In this document: positions 8,480 through 14,598 of the stretch, piece by piece
Layout of the letters: each line of letters begins with the position of its first letter
Position numbering within the stretch: position 1 is the stretch's first letter
DNA from: Verrucomicrobiota bacterium
GTDB lineage: Bacteria; Verrucomicrobiota; Verrucomicrobiia; Opitutales; Seribacteraceae
DNA length: 14,598 nucleotides
Assembly (NCBI GenBank): GCA_014382645.1
Contig: JACNJI010000190.1
Coordinates: 1 to 14,598 of the forward strand
Direction: 5' to 3'
Program-made: the position numbers and the translations under genes
The notes under the pieces: model-generated
What the model saw: only the letters and a program-made list of their open reading frames with translations
Database searches by the model: none
Told to the model about the DNA's origin: nothing

Positions 8480-9313
8480 ATGATAAAAAAATCTACCTTT
8501 GTTGTGCCTTTCCTTGTGTCCGGATTAATGGCTTTTGGGGCCAAGGCTAAAGAACCCGAAGTCCGCAAGGAAATGCGCGGGAAAACGGAGTACATGTTCA
8601 TCGATGGGATCAAGGTTCATGAGACCGACCCGAAGAAACAACCCCAGCCCAAGGTGGTCGAACCCAAGCCATATGACGCAAAGGCCGCCAAGGCTCCCGA
8701 GGGTGCTATCGTACTTTTCGATGGGACCGAGAACACTCTCAAAAATTGGCAGGCAGGTAATGGTGGGCCGACCAAGTGGAAACTCGTGGATGGAGCACTC
8801 GAATCCGTTCGAGGGGGTGGCTACCTCCAGAGTAAGGGACAATTTGGTTCCTGTCGCCTACACGTTGAGTTCGCCACTCCCAAGGTGGCCAAGGGCAATG
8901 GCCAAGGCCGTGGAAACAGTGGCGTCTTTCTCATGGGGCAGTACGAAATTCAAGTTCTTGATTCCTACAAAAACATAACCTACCCGGACGGACAGTGCGG
9001 CGCCCTCTACGGACGGGCCAAACCCCTCGTCAATGCATCGCGTGGGCCTGGCGAATGGCAGACCTACGACGTCACCTTCAATCGTCCGATCTTCAACGAA
9101 AAGGGCGAGGTTACCAAAAAGGCGAAATTTCACGTCGTTCACAACGGTCACGTCATCCATGATAATCTCGAGTTGACTGGTGGAACTGGTTGGCGCGGGT
9201 CTCACTCAATTTCGGAATACAAGAAGCACGGGGACAAAGGCCCGCTGAAGATGCAGGACCATGGGAATCCGGTCCGCTTCCGAAATGTCTGGGTGGTCGA
9301 GCTGAAGGACTGA
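8480..9313 (+). CDS. Secreted DUF1080 protein (3-keto-disaccharide hydrolase-like, concanavalin-type fold)
   Basis: 277 residues: signal peptide about 1-23, a charged Pro/Lys-rich linker to about 73, then one DUF1080 domain. Family landmarks: VLFDGTE at 78-84, WKLVDGALE at 100-108, LHVEF at 128-132, GNSGVFL at 145-151, YEIQVLDS at 155-162, GALYG at 174-178, EWQTYDV at 192-198, and PLKMQDHGNPVRFRN ending near 269. The domain is a jelly-roll found in great numbers in PVC bacteria; some members cleave or eliminate 3-keto-glycosides, and others are uncharacterised. The AAAGGA site 10 bases before ATG 8480 supports this start. It probably acts in the periplasm or outside the cell. It is followed by a heme-protein relic on the same strand. 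Confidence 0.93.
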   Translation: MIKKSTFVVPFLVSGLMAFGAKAKEPEVRKEMRGKTEYMFIDGIKVHETDPKKQPQPKVVEPKPYDAKAAKAPEGAIVLFDGTENTLKNWQAGNGGPTKWKLVDGALESVRGGGYLQSKGQFGSCRLHVEFATPKVAKGNGQGRGNSGVFLMGQYEIQVLDSYKNITYPDGQCGALYGRAKPLVNASRGPGEWQTYDVTFNRPIFNEKGEVTKKAKFHVVHNGHVIHDNLELTGGTGWRGSHSISEYKKHGDKGPLKMQDHGNPVRFRNVWVVELKD

Positions 9314-9389
9314 TTTACATCGCGGAAGATTTGCTTTCTTGGTTCCTCTCTCTTTCATTTCGGTCTGGCACAACCCCTGGTCGGGCGAC

Positions 9390-9565
9390 TCGGTCCTTTT
9401 GCGAGACACCACCGGCAAGGTTCTGCCATACCCAACAGCAATGTCGCAAAGATCGACGTAAGCCCCGTCTCCCTCATGCCGCCCGGGTTGACCGCGTCCC
9501 TCCGCCGCGACGAAATGATCGACCTCCTGAAGTATCTCACTTCTCTGGGCATGAAACATCCCTGA
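9390..9565 (+). pseudogene. Relic: C-terminal end of a PVC-type heme-binding protein, frameshifted
   Basis: In one frame from about 9390 the text is SVLLRDTTGKVLPYP; shifted by one base from 9431 it continues NSNVAKIDVSPVSLMPPGL, then DEMIDLLKYLTSLG, to TGA at 9563-9565. Together these match the last 45-50 residues of the PVC heme-binding domain: the SLMPPGL motif holds the distal Met, and a DLLxYL helix closes the domain. The intact protein at the left edge has the equivalent SPMPPLGM and DLIAFLAS. One C missing from the CCC run near 9431-9433 explains the shift. The CxxCH motif and everything before it are gone. It is not a copy of the left-edge gene, since the residues differ. Bases 9314-9389 hold nothing I recognise. 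Confidence 0.75.
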
Positions 9566-9608
9566 AACATCCCGCTAACATTTAGGTACTTCCATCCAGG
9601 AATTACCA

Positions 9609-10277
9609 ATGGAATGGAAAACTCACGTTGTCGTGTTGTTCCTGCTTGCCGCTGTTCCATCGTGGGGAAAGCAGGCAGTCACTCCGTTGCACAAGGACGT
9701 TTCCTATGGTGACCGCAAGGCTCAAGCGGTCGACGTTTACCTGCCGAAGTCCGACAAGCCGACTCCGGCGATGATCCACATCCACGGTGGTGGCTGGCGA
9801 GGTGGGTCGAAGCTGCATGTGCCGGCTTTTCTTAAACGGGCCGTGGCGGAAGGGTGGTTGGCGGTGGTGCCGGTTGAATATCGGTTTACGCATGTGGCCA
9901 CTCACCCGGCCCAAACGAATGATTGCCTGCGAGCGGTGCAGTTCGTCAGGTCAAAGGCCAAGGAATGGAACATCGATCCGACCCGCCTTGGGGCAACGGG
10001 TGGTTCTGCCGGCGGGCACCTTACGATGTTCGTTGCCTCGCATGACGGCCTCGCTGATTCCGATTCCGACGAACCGGTCGCCAGGCAATCGTCCCGCATC
10101 CAATGCGCTGTCCCGTTCGCCGGGCCGTCCGATTGGTCTTTGCTCTCCACGATCAAGCACGACCACCCGGCTTATCGCCAGTTAATAGGCTACGAACCGG
10201 GCACTCCTCCGGGCGACATGAAGGAAGCAATAAAGAAGAAAGTCTCGCCGAGAAGGCCTTCGCCTTGGATCGCTTGA
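9609..10277 (+). CDS. Truncated secreted alpha/beta hydrolase (esterase), probable pseudogene
   Basis: 222 residues from ATG 9609, preceded by AGGA at 9598-9601, a good ribosome binding site. A signal peptide (about 1-20) precedes an esterase/lipase-type fold: the oxyanion motif HGGGW at 59-63 and the nucleophile Ser133 in GGSAGG at 131-136, then FAGPSDW at 170-176. Relatives are about 280-320 residues and end with a catalytic Asp (HGDxD) and a His. Here similarity stops at about KKKVSP (209-214), where the family normally continues toward the Asp strand; eight unrelated residues and a stop follow. The fold lacks two of its three catalytic residues and is probably dead. Just past this point another frame opens into a foreign tail (10250-10342), so the break looks like a deletion junction near 10245-10250. 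Confidence 0.8.
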   Translation: MEWKTHVVVLFLLAAVPSWGKQAVTPLHKDVSYGDRKAQAVDVYLPKSDKPTPAMIHIHGGGWRGGSKLHVPAFLKRAVAEGWLAVVPVEYRFTHVATHPAQTNDCLRAVQFVRSKAKEWNIDPTRLGATGGSAGGHLTMFVASHDGLADSDSDEPVARQSSRIQCAVPFAGPSDWSLLSTIKHDHPAYRQLIGYEPGTPPGDMKEAIKKKVSPRRPSPWIA

Positions 10278-10342
10278 AAGGGGTCAATCCCCGGGTAGCC
10301 ACCCTCCGAGACCTCGAGCAAATTCTGAGCGACGCCTTTTGA
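10250..10342 (+). pseudogene. Relic: short C-terminal tail of an unidentified protein
   Basis: Overlaps the end of the truncated esterase in another frame. About 30 codons read EKAFALDRLKGVNPRV, then ATLRDLEQILSDAF, ending at TGA 10340-10342. The amphipathic, protein-like composition and its start exactly where esterase similarity ends suggest the 3' end of a second gene fused by deletion. The family is not recognised. Bases 10343-10467 beyond it show no gene. Confidence 0.45.
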
Positions 10343-10467
10343 GCTGAACTACCCCGCTGGAAACCTGAATGACATCAAAAAGTAATTACCAATGAATTGG
10401 GAAGCTTCACAATACCCTCCTTCTACGACTTTTCATTTTTGGCCCAACGTTTCATTTGCATTTCTTT

Positions 10468-11862
10468 TCAGCGTTTGAGTTCTACCCGGGTGTAGGGACT
10501 GGAAAGGTAGGTTTTGTAGGGTATTCCTTTGTGGCGCAGGGTTTTTAGGTGGTTGGTGAAGAAATCAATCCGGGAGGCTTCGGGGTCGATTTTGATCTTC
10601 ACCGACCAGTGGTTTCCTTCGCGTTTCATTTCCATCGACTGGTCATCCGGAATCATCTCGCTCAAATAACTTGGGCTACCGTCGGGCGCCCGATCGAAGA
10701 TCCACCATATGCGTCCGTTTTCCTCTTCGGAGGCGGCGGGAAAAGAGGTCATTACCTTAATGAATTTTCCTTCCTTGGTATAGTTTACTTCAGGAGGCGT
10801 GAGAAGAGAGCCTTTCATTTCATCGGCAAAGAAATGGCTGAGCAAGAAGGCGGACTTGTTCTGTTGATCGCGTTCGGTCATCGGATGCCCTCTTTTGCCA
10901 TGTCCTGAGTTTGCCCCAAGGTACACCGGGATCGTCGGGTGGTTGGCACCTCCCCAAGCCATGTCGAAGGCCACCATGTCATGGGTGCCGGGATGAAACA
11001 GCATCTTGACTCCTCGCTTCCTTAGTTGTTCGAGGTTGCGGGAAATGAAGACCTGATCGGAAATATCCCGAGAAAATTTCTGCAGTTCTTTCCATTTCCC
11101 CCCGGCATCGAGGACGCGTTCGTTGAAATTAGGCCCAAAATGACCGCCGGAGAAACCCCCGCGCCTTCCCGGTTGTGATCGTAATTCCTTCCATGCTTCA
11201 TCTTCGCAAAGACGCAGAGGCGAAGCCCAGATGGGGGAGACCGTGGCGTGCACTGCAGTCATTCGCTGATCGTGGAGGATCGCCATCGATGGAGACGCGC
11301 CGTTCTTTGATCCACCGGTTGCTGCGACTTTACCCTTTTCGAAATGATCCGTTTCGGCGTAAGCGGTGGTGATGGCCCGCATCAAGGTGGCGGGCCAGGC
11401 CCAGTATTGAATTTTGAATCTGGGGTTGAGGGTTTCGGCGAACTTTTTTTCCGCGGCTTGGGCCATTTCCCGTTGTCCATAAGATCCGGGTTCCTGAACC
11501 ACGGTGGTGACCAGTCCGATTCCGCCCTTGAGGAATTCACGGTCGATCGGGTTGGGCCTGACGTCCTTTTGCAGTCGGGAAGGGACACTGCCACCAGTGA
11601 GATGGAAACCTTTTGCTTTGCGTTTTGCGGGCACAACCATGCGGACCGGAACCCGGTATTCCTGCCCGGGCCAGAGGTCACCGACATTGATCGTGACCAG
11701 CTTCTGACGGGTTTCGATGAGGCCATCAACCTTGTGCCAGTCTTGCAGTACCTTGATCTTAAGCGTGCTTGGGTCTTGGATCTCATCCATATCGAAGACC
11801 TTCATTCCAAAGGCTGGGGTTGAAAGAAAAAGAAGGAGAAAGCTGAGTGTTTGTGGTTTCAT
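10468..11862 (-). CDS. Secreted alpha/beta hydrolase resembling PhoPQ-activated pathogenicity-related protein (PqaA family)
   Basis: 464 residues with a signal peptide (about 1-19, ending TPAFG). The central domain has the nucleophile Ser185 in ATGGSKNGA, like the GGSKRG elbow of the PhoPQ-activated family, a likely acid at Asp295 in HPGTHDMVAF, and a likely His321 in GANSGHGKRGHP. The family is a divergent alpha/beta hydrolase group, mostly uncharacterised in PVC bacteria. The conserved PVYLGANSGHG stretch supports the family. A glucuronoyl or acetyl-xylan esterase-like role is a possible alternative. Residues after about 355 form a beta-rich C-terminal domain (IWWIFDRAPDG, DFFTNHLKTLRHKG). 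The start (CAT 11860-11862) fits the signal peptide; no Shine-Dalgarno site is seen. It appears to be transcribed alone, and the relic upstream is on the same strand. Confidence 0.75.
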   Translation of the reverse strand: MKPQTLSFLLLFLSTPAFGMKVFDMDEIQDPSTLKIKVLQDWHKVDGLIETRQKLVTINVGDLWPGQEYRVPVRMVVPAKRKAKGFHLTGGSVPSRLQKDVRPNPIDREFLKGGIGLVTTVVQEPGSYGQREMAQAAEKKFAETLNPRFKIQYWAWPATLMRAITTAYAETDHFEKGKVAATGGSKNGASPSMAILHDQRMTAVHATVSPIWASPLRLCEDEAWKELRSQPGRRGGFSGGHFGPNFNERVLDAGGKWKELQKFSRDISDQVFISRNLEQLRKRGVKMLFHPGTHDMVAFDMAWGGANHPTIPVYLGANSGHGKRGHPMTERDQQNKSAFLLSHFFADEMKGSLLTPPEVNYTKEGKFIKVMTSFPAASEEENGRIWWIFDRAPDGSPSYLSEMIPDDQSMEMKREGNHWSVKIKIDPEASRIDFFTNHLKTLRHKGIPYKTYLSSPYTRVELKR

Positions 11863-11894
11863 GAGATTGATTTTATTTTTTGTTTTTTCGATAC

Positions 11895-12077
11895 TTAACC
11901 AAGGTGGGGCATGCCTGCCGAGTTGGAAAGCAAGGGCTTGGGGTTTTCTACAAAAGCGGCAGGTCGGACGTCTCGTTTGATTTCTTCGACATGGGCATCG
12001 AGTTCGACTTTCAATTCCTTTACTCTTTCCGGGTATTGATCGGCGAGGTCTGGACGTTTGTAAATATGGAAATCAGA
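11895..12077 (-). pseudogene. Relic: probable C-terminal end of a sulfatase
   Basis: Read on the minus strand, codons from about 12077 down to TAA at 11895-11897 give SDFHIYKRPDLADQYPERV, then KELKVELDAHVEEI, then DVRPAAFVENPKPLL. The DLADQYPERVKEL pattern followed by a helix and a Pro-rich end is typical of the last part of bacterial sulfatases, where the 'LYDL...NLA...P' block precedes the C-terminal helix. The usual Leu-Tyr-Asp-Leu lead-in is not clean, and a stop lies further upstream in this frame near 12110. No sulfatase core precedes it. It sits upstream of the PqaA-like gene and could include that gene's promoter region. The family call is moderate; that it is a non-functional fragment is more certain. 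Confidence 0.55.
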
Positions 12078-12237
12078 GAAAGGGTTAAGGCATGCTGAGG
12101 AAGGAGGGCTTTAGTGTGATAGTGATGCTGCTGCGAAGGATTGAATGAATTGTCAGTATGCTTTAGCAATGGATAATGGCTCGATTGACCTGCGTTTTGT
12201 ATCGTAGCGTGAGTGATCTTTTCTCATAACATGCGGG
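12078..12237. other. Intergenic spacer before the ThuA-like gene, nothing recognised
   Basis: Between the sulfatase relic and the ThuA-like gene no coding segment, repeat or clear hairpin is visible. A TTGACC at about 12185 has no matching -10 at normal spacing. An out-of-frame ATG at 12231 lies 7 bases before the chosen start. Confidence 0.45.
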
Positions 12238-13053
12238 ATGAAAACTCTTCCCGTTTGGATTCTCTTTGTTTGCCTCATTAGCCCCTCGGCTCGTTCATTC
12301 GCCGACGAGGGAGTCGGGCACCACCATCCCAAAGGTGAACGACTCAAGGTTTTGTCTTTTTCGGGTACCGGTTGGTATCGTCATCCGGAAACCGCGGCCA
12401 TCAATCGCTGGCTGGTCTTGCTTGGCGACAAGAAAGGGTTCGACGTCGACGTGTCCGAGGACGGCAAGGATTTGCGCCCGAAACAGATCTCACGCTACCA
12501 GGTGATCATCCTCAACAACGCCAACGAATTGTTCACTATATTGTCTGAGGATGAAAGGAAGTCGGTCGAGGACTGGTACGCCGGCGGCAAGGGCATTGTC
12601 GCCCTGCACGCTGCTCTCGTGCACCAGCAGGACTGGAAATGGTTGAGTGATTTGGGTGGCTGCGACTTCGATAGTGACTCCGAATACTTGAAGGCCAAGG
12701 TTGTGGTCGATCCTGCCGCCAAGGAGCATCCCACTGTCCAAGGCCATGGGGACTCCTTCTGGTACGCCGCGGACTGGACCAATCACACCCGGACGGTGAC
12801 CGGCCTCCCCGGCTTTAAGGTTTTGCTGCGGGTGGACGAATCAACCTACGACCCAGTCCGCGACTTTTTTAAAAAGCGCGGCGGCAAGGCTATGGGGAAG
12901 GATCACCCCGTGGCTTGGATTACGGAGAACGGTGGAGGTCGCTTTTTCTACACAGAGCTTGGCCATGACGTTGCTAGCCTAGACACCCCGTTCGGTCGCC
13001 GGCACGTGACCGAGGCCGTTCGCTGGGCCGCGGATCACAAGGATAAGAAGTAG
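12238..13053 (+). CDS. Secreted ThuA-like domain protein
   Basis: 271 residues with a signal peptide (about 1-22) then one ThuA-like domain (a class I glutamine amidotransferase-like flavodoxin fold). Landmarks: [20 protein letters not shown] at 37-56, the strand [11 protein letters not shown] at 89-99, [11 protein letters not shown] at 118-128 (the 'GxHxA' turn in place of the amidotransferase Cys elbow), KEHPTVQGH at 162-170, and the closing block [22 protein letters not shown] at 223-244. ThuA was named for trehalose use in rhizobia, where the pathway goes through 3-keto-trehalose; PVC bacteria carry many exported ThuA-like proteins of unknown function. The ATG at 12238 fits the signal peptide; only a weak CGGG precedes it. 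A sulfatase follows in the same direction about 107 bases on, and the two may be cotranscribed. Confidence 0.92.
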   Translation: MKTLPVWILFVCLISPSARSFADEGVGHHHPKGERLKVLSFSGTGWYRHPETAAINRWLVLLGDKKGFDVDVSEDGKDLRPKQISRYQVIILNNANELFTILSEDERKSVEDWYAGGKGIVALHAALVHQQDWKWLSDLGGCDFDSDSEYLKAKVVVDPAAKEHPTVQGHGDSFWYAADWTNHTRTVTGLPGFKVLLRVDESTYDPVRDFFKKRGGKAMGKDHPVAWITENGGGRFFYTELGHDVASLDTPFGRRHVTEAVRWAADHKDKK

Positions 13054-13160
13054 GATTACATAGTGGGGAAACTCATCTGTCATTACGGTTATCGATTTTG
13101 TCTTTTTGCATGATTAGATTTCTTTTGCTCCATTCTCCGAATTTCTTTTCTTTTTGCTGC

Positions 13161-14468
13161 ATGAAAGCCTTCACCTACCTTTTCACCTTTCTCGTCCTTT
13201 CTCTGTCTGTCTCGGCCAAGACCAATGTCATACTCGTCATGGCCGACGACCAAGGTTGGGGACAGACCGGATATTATAATCACCCCGTCCTCAAGACGCC
13301 TAATTTGGATGCCATGGCGTCGAACGGCCTTCGTTTCGATCGTTTCTATGCGGGCGGTCCCGTCTGCTCGCCCACCCGAGCCACCGTACTCACTGGGCGC
13401 ACGCACGATCGGACAGGAGTGTTTGACCACGGTTATGCCCTTCGCGACCAAGAGAAGACCATTGCCCAAGCCATGAAGAAAGCAGGCTATGCCACCGGCC
13501 ACTTCGGCAAGTGGCATCTCAACGGGTTGCGGGGCCCCGGCGTACCTATCCTCGGCGACGACTCACACGCTCCCGGCGCCTTCGGTTTCGACACGTGGCT
13601 TTCCGTGACCAATTTCTTCGACCTGAATCCTGTTATGAGCAGACAAGGTGTGTTCGAGGACTTCAAGGGCGACTCTTCCGAAATCATCGTGGGCGAGGCT
13701 CTCAAGTTTATTACCAAGAAAGCTAAGGCCAAGGAGCCTTTTTTCACTGTTATCTGGTACGGCACCCCGCATAGCCCGTGGATGGCCGAGGAGGTCGACC
13801 AAAAGCCCTTCACCGCACTTACGGAAAAGGCCCGTGAACACTACGGGGAACTGGTCGCCATGGATCGCAGTATAGGCACTCTGCGTAAGGGTTTGCGTGA
13901 CCTTGGTATCGAGACAGGCACCCTCGTTTGGTTTACCAGCGACAACGGCGGCCTTCCCGGTTTCAAGCCTAGCACGACTGGAGGTTTACGTGGCTTCAAA
14001 AGCTCGATGTACGAGGGCGGTCTTCGGGTTCCGGCGATCATTGAATGGCCTTCGGGTATTCCCAAGCCTCGCATTACGAAGCATCCGGCAGGAGCCGTTG
14101 ATATTTTTCCGACCATTGCGGGTATCGTAGGTTTGCCGGAGTCCTCGATGCTGCAACCGCAGGATGGTTTGAGCTTAGTACCTTTGCTTGAAAAAGAAAT
14201 TGGGCCTCGCAAAAAACCTCTGATTTTCCGCAGTCGCGCCCGGATCGCAATCATCGACAACGACTGGAAGCTGCTTTCGATGCCCAAGGGGAAAACCCGC
14301 AGGCTTGAGCTTTACAATCTCGTCGAGGACACTGCCGAGTCATCTGACCTCTTTGGAGAAAAGCCGGAGGTGACCAGGTCTCTTCGTCAAAAACTGGCTC
14401 AGGCTCGCTCATCCATCGATGCCAGTGTGGCGGGAAAGGAGTACCCCAGCTACAAAAGGAGTGCCTAA
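13161..14468 (+). CDS. Secreted sulfatase (formylglycine-dependent, arylsulfatase family)
   Basis: 435 residues from ATG 13161. Hydrolyses sulfate esters, probably on polysaccharides, after export. The metal-binding VMADDQGWG has Asp29 and Asp30; the catalytic Cys69 in [13 protein letters not shown] would be converted to formylglycine; Arg73, GKWHLNG and TSDNGG complete the S1-family core. The motif is C-S-P-T-R, a tolerated variant of C-x-P-S-R. A formylglycine-generating enzyme is needed and is not in this window. The frame stays open upstream to TTG 13098 and ATG 13110, but only ATG 13161 gives a clean signal peptide ([13 protein letters not shown], cleavage near SVSA-K), so it is preferred. 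No Shine-Dalgarno site is visible at any of the three. The C-terminal block [15 protein letters not shown] is present, so the gene is complete. Confidence 0.94.
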   Translation: MKAFTYLFTFLVLSLSVSAKTNVILVMADDQGWGQTGYYNHPVLKTPNLDAMASNGLRFDRFYAGGPVCSPTRATVLTGRTHDRTGVFDHGYALRDQEKTIAQAMKKAGYATGHFGKWHLNGLRGPGVPILGDDSHAPGAFGFDTWLSVTNFFDLNPVMSRQGVFEDFKGDSSEIIVGEALKFITKKAKAKEPFFTVIWYGTPHSPWMAEEVDQKPFTALTEKAREHYGELVAMDRSIGTLRKGLRDLGIETGTLVWFTSDNGGLPGFKPSTTGGLRGFKSSMYEGGLRVPAIIEWPSGIPKPRITKHPAGAVDIFPTIAGIVGLPESSMLQPQDGLSLVPLLEKEIGPRKKPLIFRSRARIAIIDNDWKLLSMPKGKTRRLELYNLVEDTAESSDLFGEKPEVTRSLRQKLAQARSSIDASVAGKEYPSYKRSA

Positions 14469-14493
14469 CTCCCTCTCATTTTTTCGACCGAGG

Positions 14494-14511
14494 GGGGTGC
14501 CTTCCCACCCC
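14494..14511 (+). terminator. Weak terminator-like hairpin after the sulfatase
   Basis: GGGGTG (14494-14499) and CACCCC (14506-14511) form a 6-bp GC-rich stem with a 6-base loop, 25 bases after the sulfatase stop. No T-run follows, so intrinsic termination is doubtful. Confidence 0.25.
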
Positions 14512-14516
14512 ACGTT

Positions 14517-14598
14517 ATGGACTGGGAGCAGCGTCTCGAAATCGCGTTCCGCCTCCAGCGATTCTTGCTAACTAATTTAAAACCTGATTTGCATCATT
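14517..14598 (+). CDS. Possible start of a further gene running off the right edge
   Basis: From ATG 14517 the frame is open for 27 codons to the window end (MDWEQRLEIAFRLQRFLL then TNLKPDLHH). The amphipathic composition is protein-like, and a G-rich stretch lies about 20 bases upstream, rather far for a ribosome binding site. Too short to identify; it could be chance. Confidence 0.25.
   Translation, partial: MDWEQRLEIAFRLQRFLLTNLKPDLHH

Noticed and set aside
9601..10394. 11-base match AATTACCAATG at 9601-9611 and 10384-10394, both ending in ATG
   Set aside because: Many 11-base repeats are expected by chance in 14.6 kb, and the second ATG opens only 28 codons.
13098..13160. Longer N-terminus for the sulfatase from TTG 13098 or ATG 13110
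   Set aside because: It would put about 20 residues before an otherwise ideal signal peptide; no ribosome binding site supports either.

Overview
The window looks like a chromosomal accessory region from the Planctomycetes-Verrucomicrobia (PVC) group, most likely a verrucomicrobiote. That placement rests on gene families: a HEAT-repeat protein ending in the PVC-type heme-binding c domain, a formylglycine sulfatase, a DUF1080 (3-keto-glycoside hydrolase-like) protein, a ThuA-like protein and a PhoPQ-activated-type hydrolase, most with signal peptides. Recognisable Shine-Dalgarno sites are rare. No tRNA, rRNA, CRISPR array or intact insertion sequence was seen.

Layout. Bases 1-3410 hold a likely two-gene unit: the 3' part of the heme-binding HEAT protein, then, 9 bases on, a secreted 660-residue protein with two metallo-beta-lactamase domains and a C-terminal beta-sandwich. 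Bases 3577-6701 carry two DNA repair genes on the same strand, a SMUG1-type uracil-DNA glycosylase and a PolX polymerase with a PHP domain, separated by a gene relic. Bases 6720-7067 hold a second relic. A divergent pair follows: a serine hydrolase of the beta-lactamase family (minus) and a DUF1080 protein (plus). Bases 9390-10342 hold more broken genes: the tail of a heme-binding protein, an esterase cut off before its Asp and His, and a foreign tail. A PqaA-like hydrolase (minus) follows, then a probable sulfatase tail (minus), a ThuA-like protein and a complete sulfatase (both plus). A possible new gene starts just before the right edge.

How it fits together. The intact secreted enzymes suggest breakdown of sulfated or decorated polysaccharide: the sulfatase removes sulfate, esterases remove acyl groups, and the DUF1080 and ThuA families are linked to 3-keto-glycoside chemistry. 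The c-type heme domain could accept electrons from a periplasmic dehydrogenase. The link is inferred from families and proximity; no oxidoreductase that would make a 3-keto sugar is visible. The two repair genes could together cover uracil removal, cutting at the abasic site and gap filling.

The most striking feature is the number of gene relics in the spaces between intact genes. Six fragments, several joined to pieces of unrelated genes and two with single-base frameshifts, come from the same secreted-enzyme families that are intact nearby. I see no clear new defence or mobile system. The points most worth following are the relic mosaic, the double metallo-beta-lactamase protein and the SMUG1/PolX pairing.
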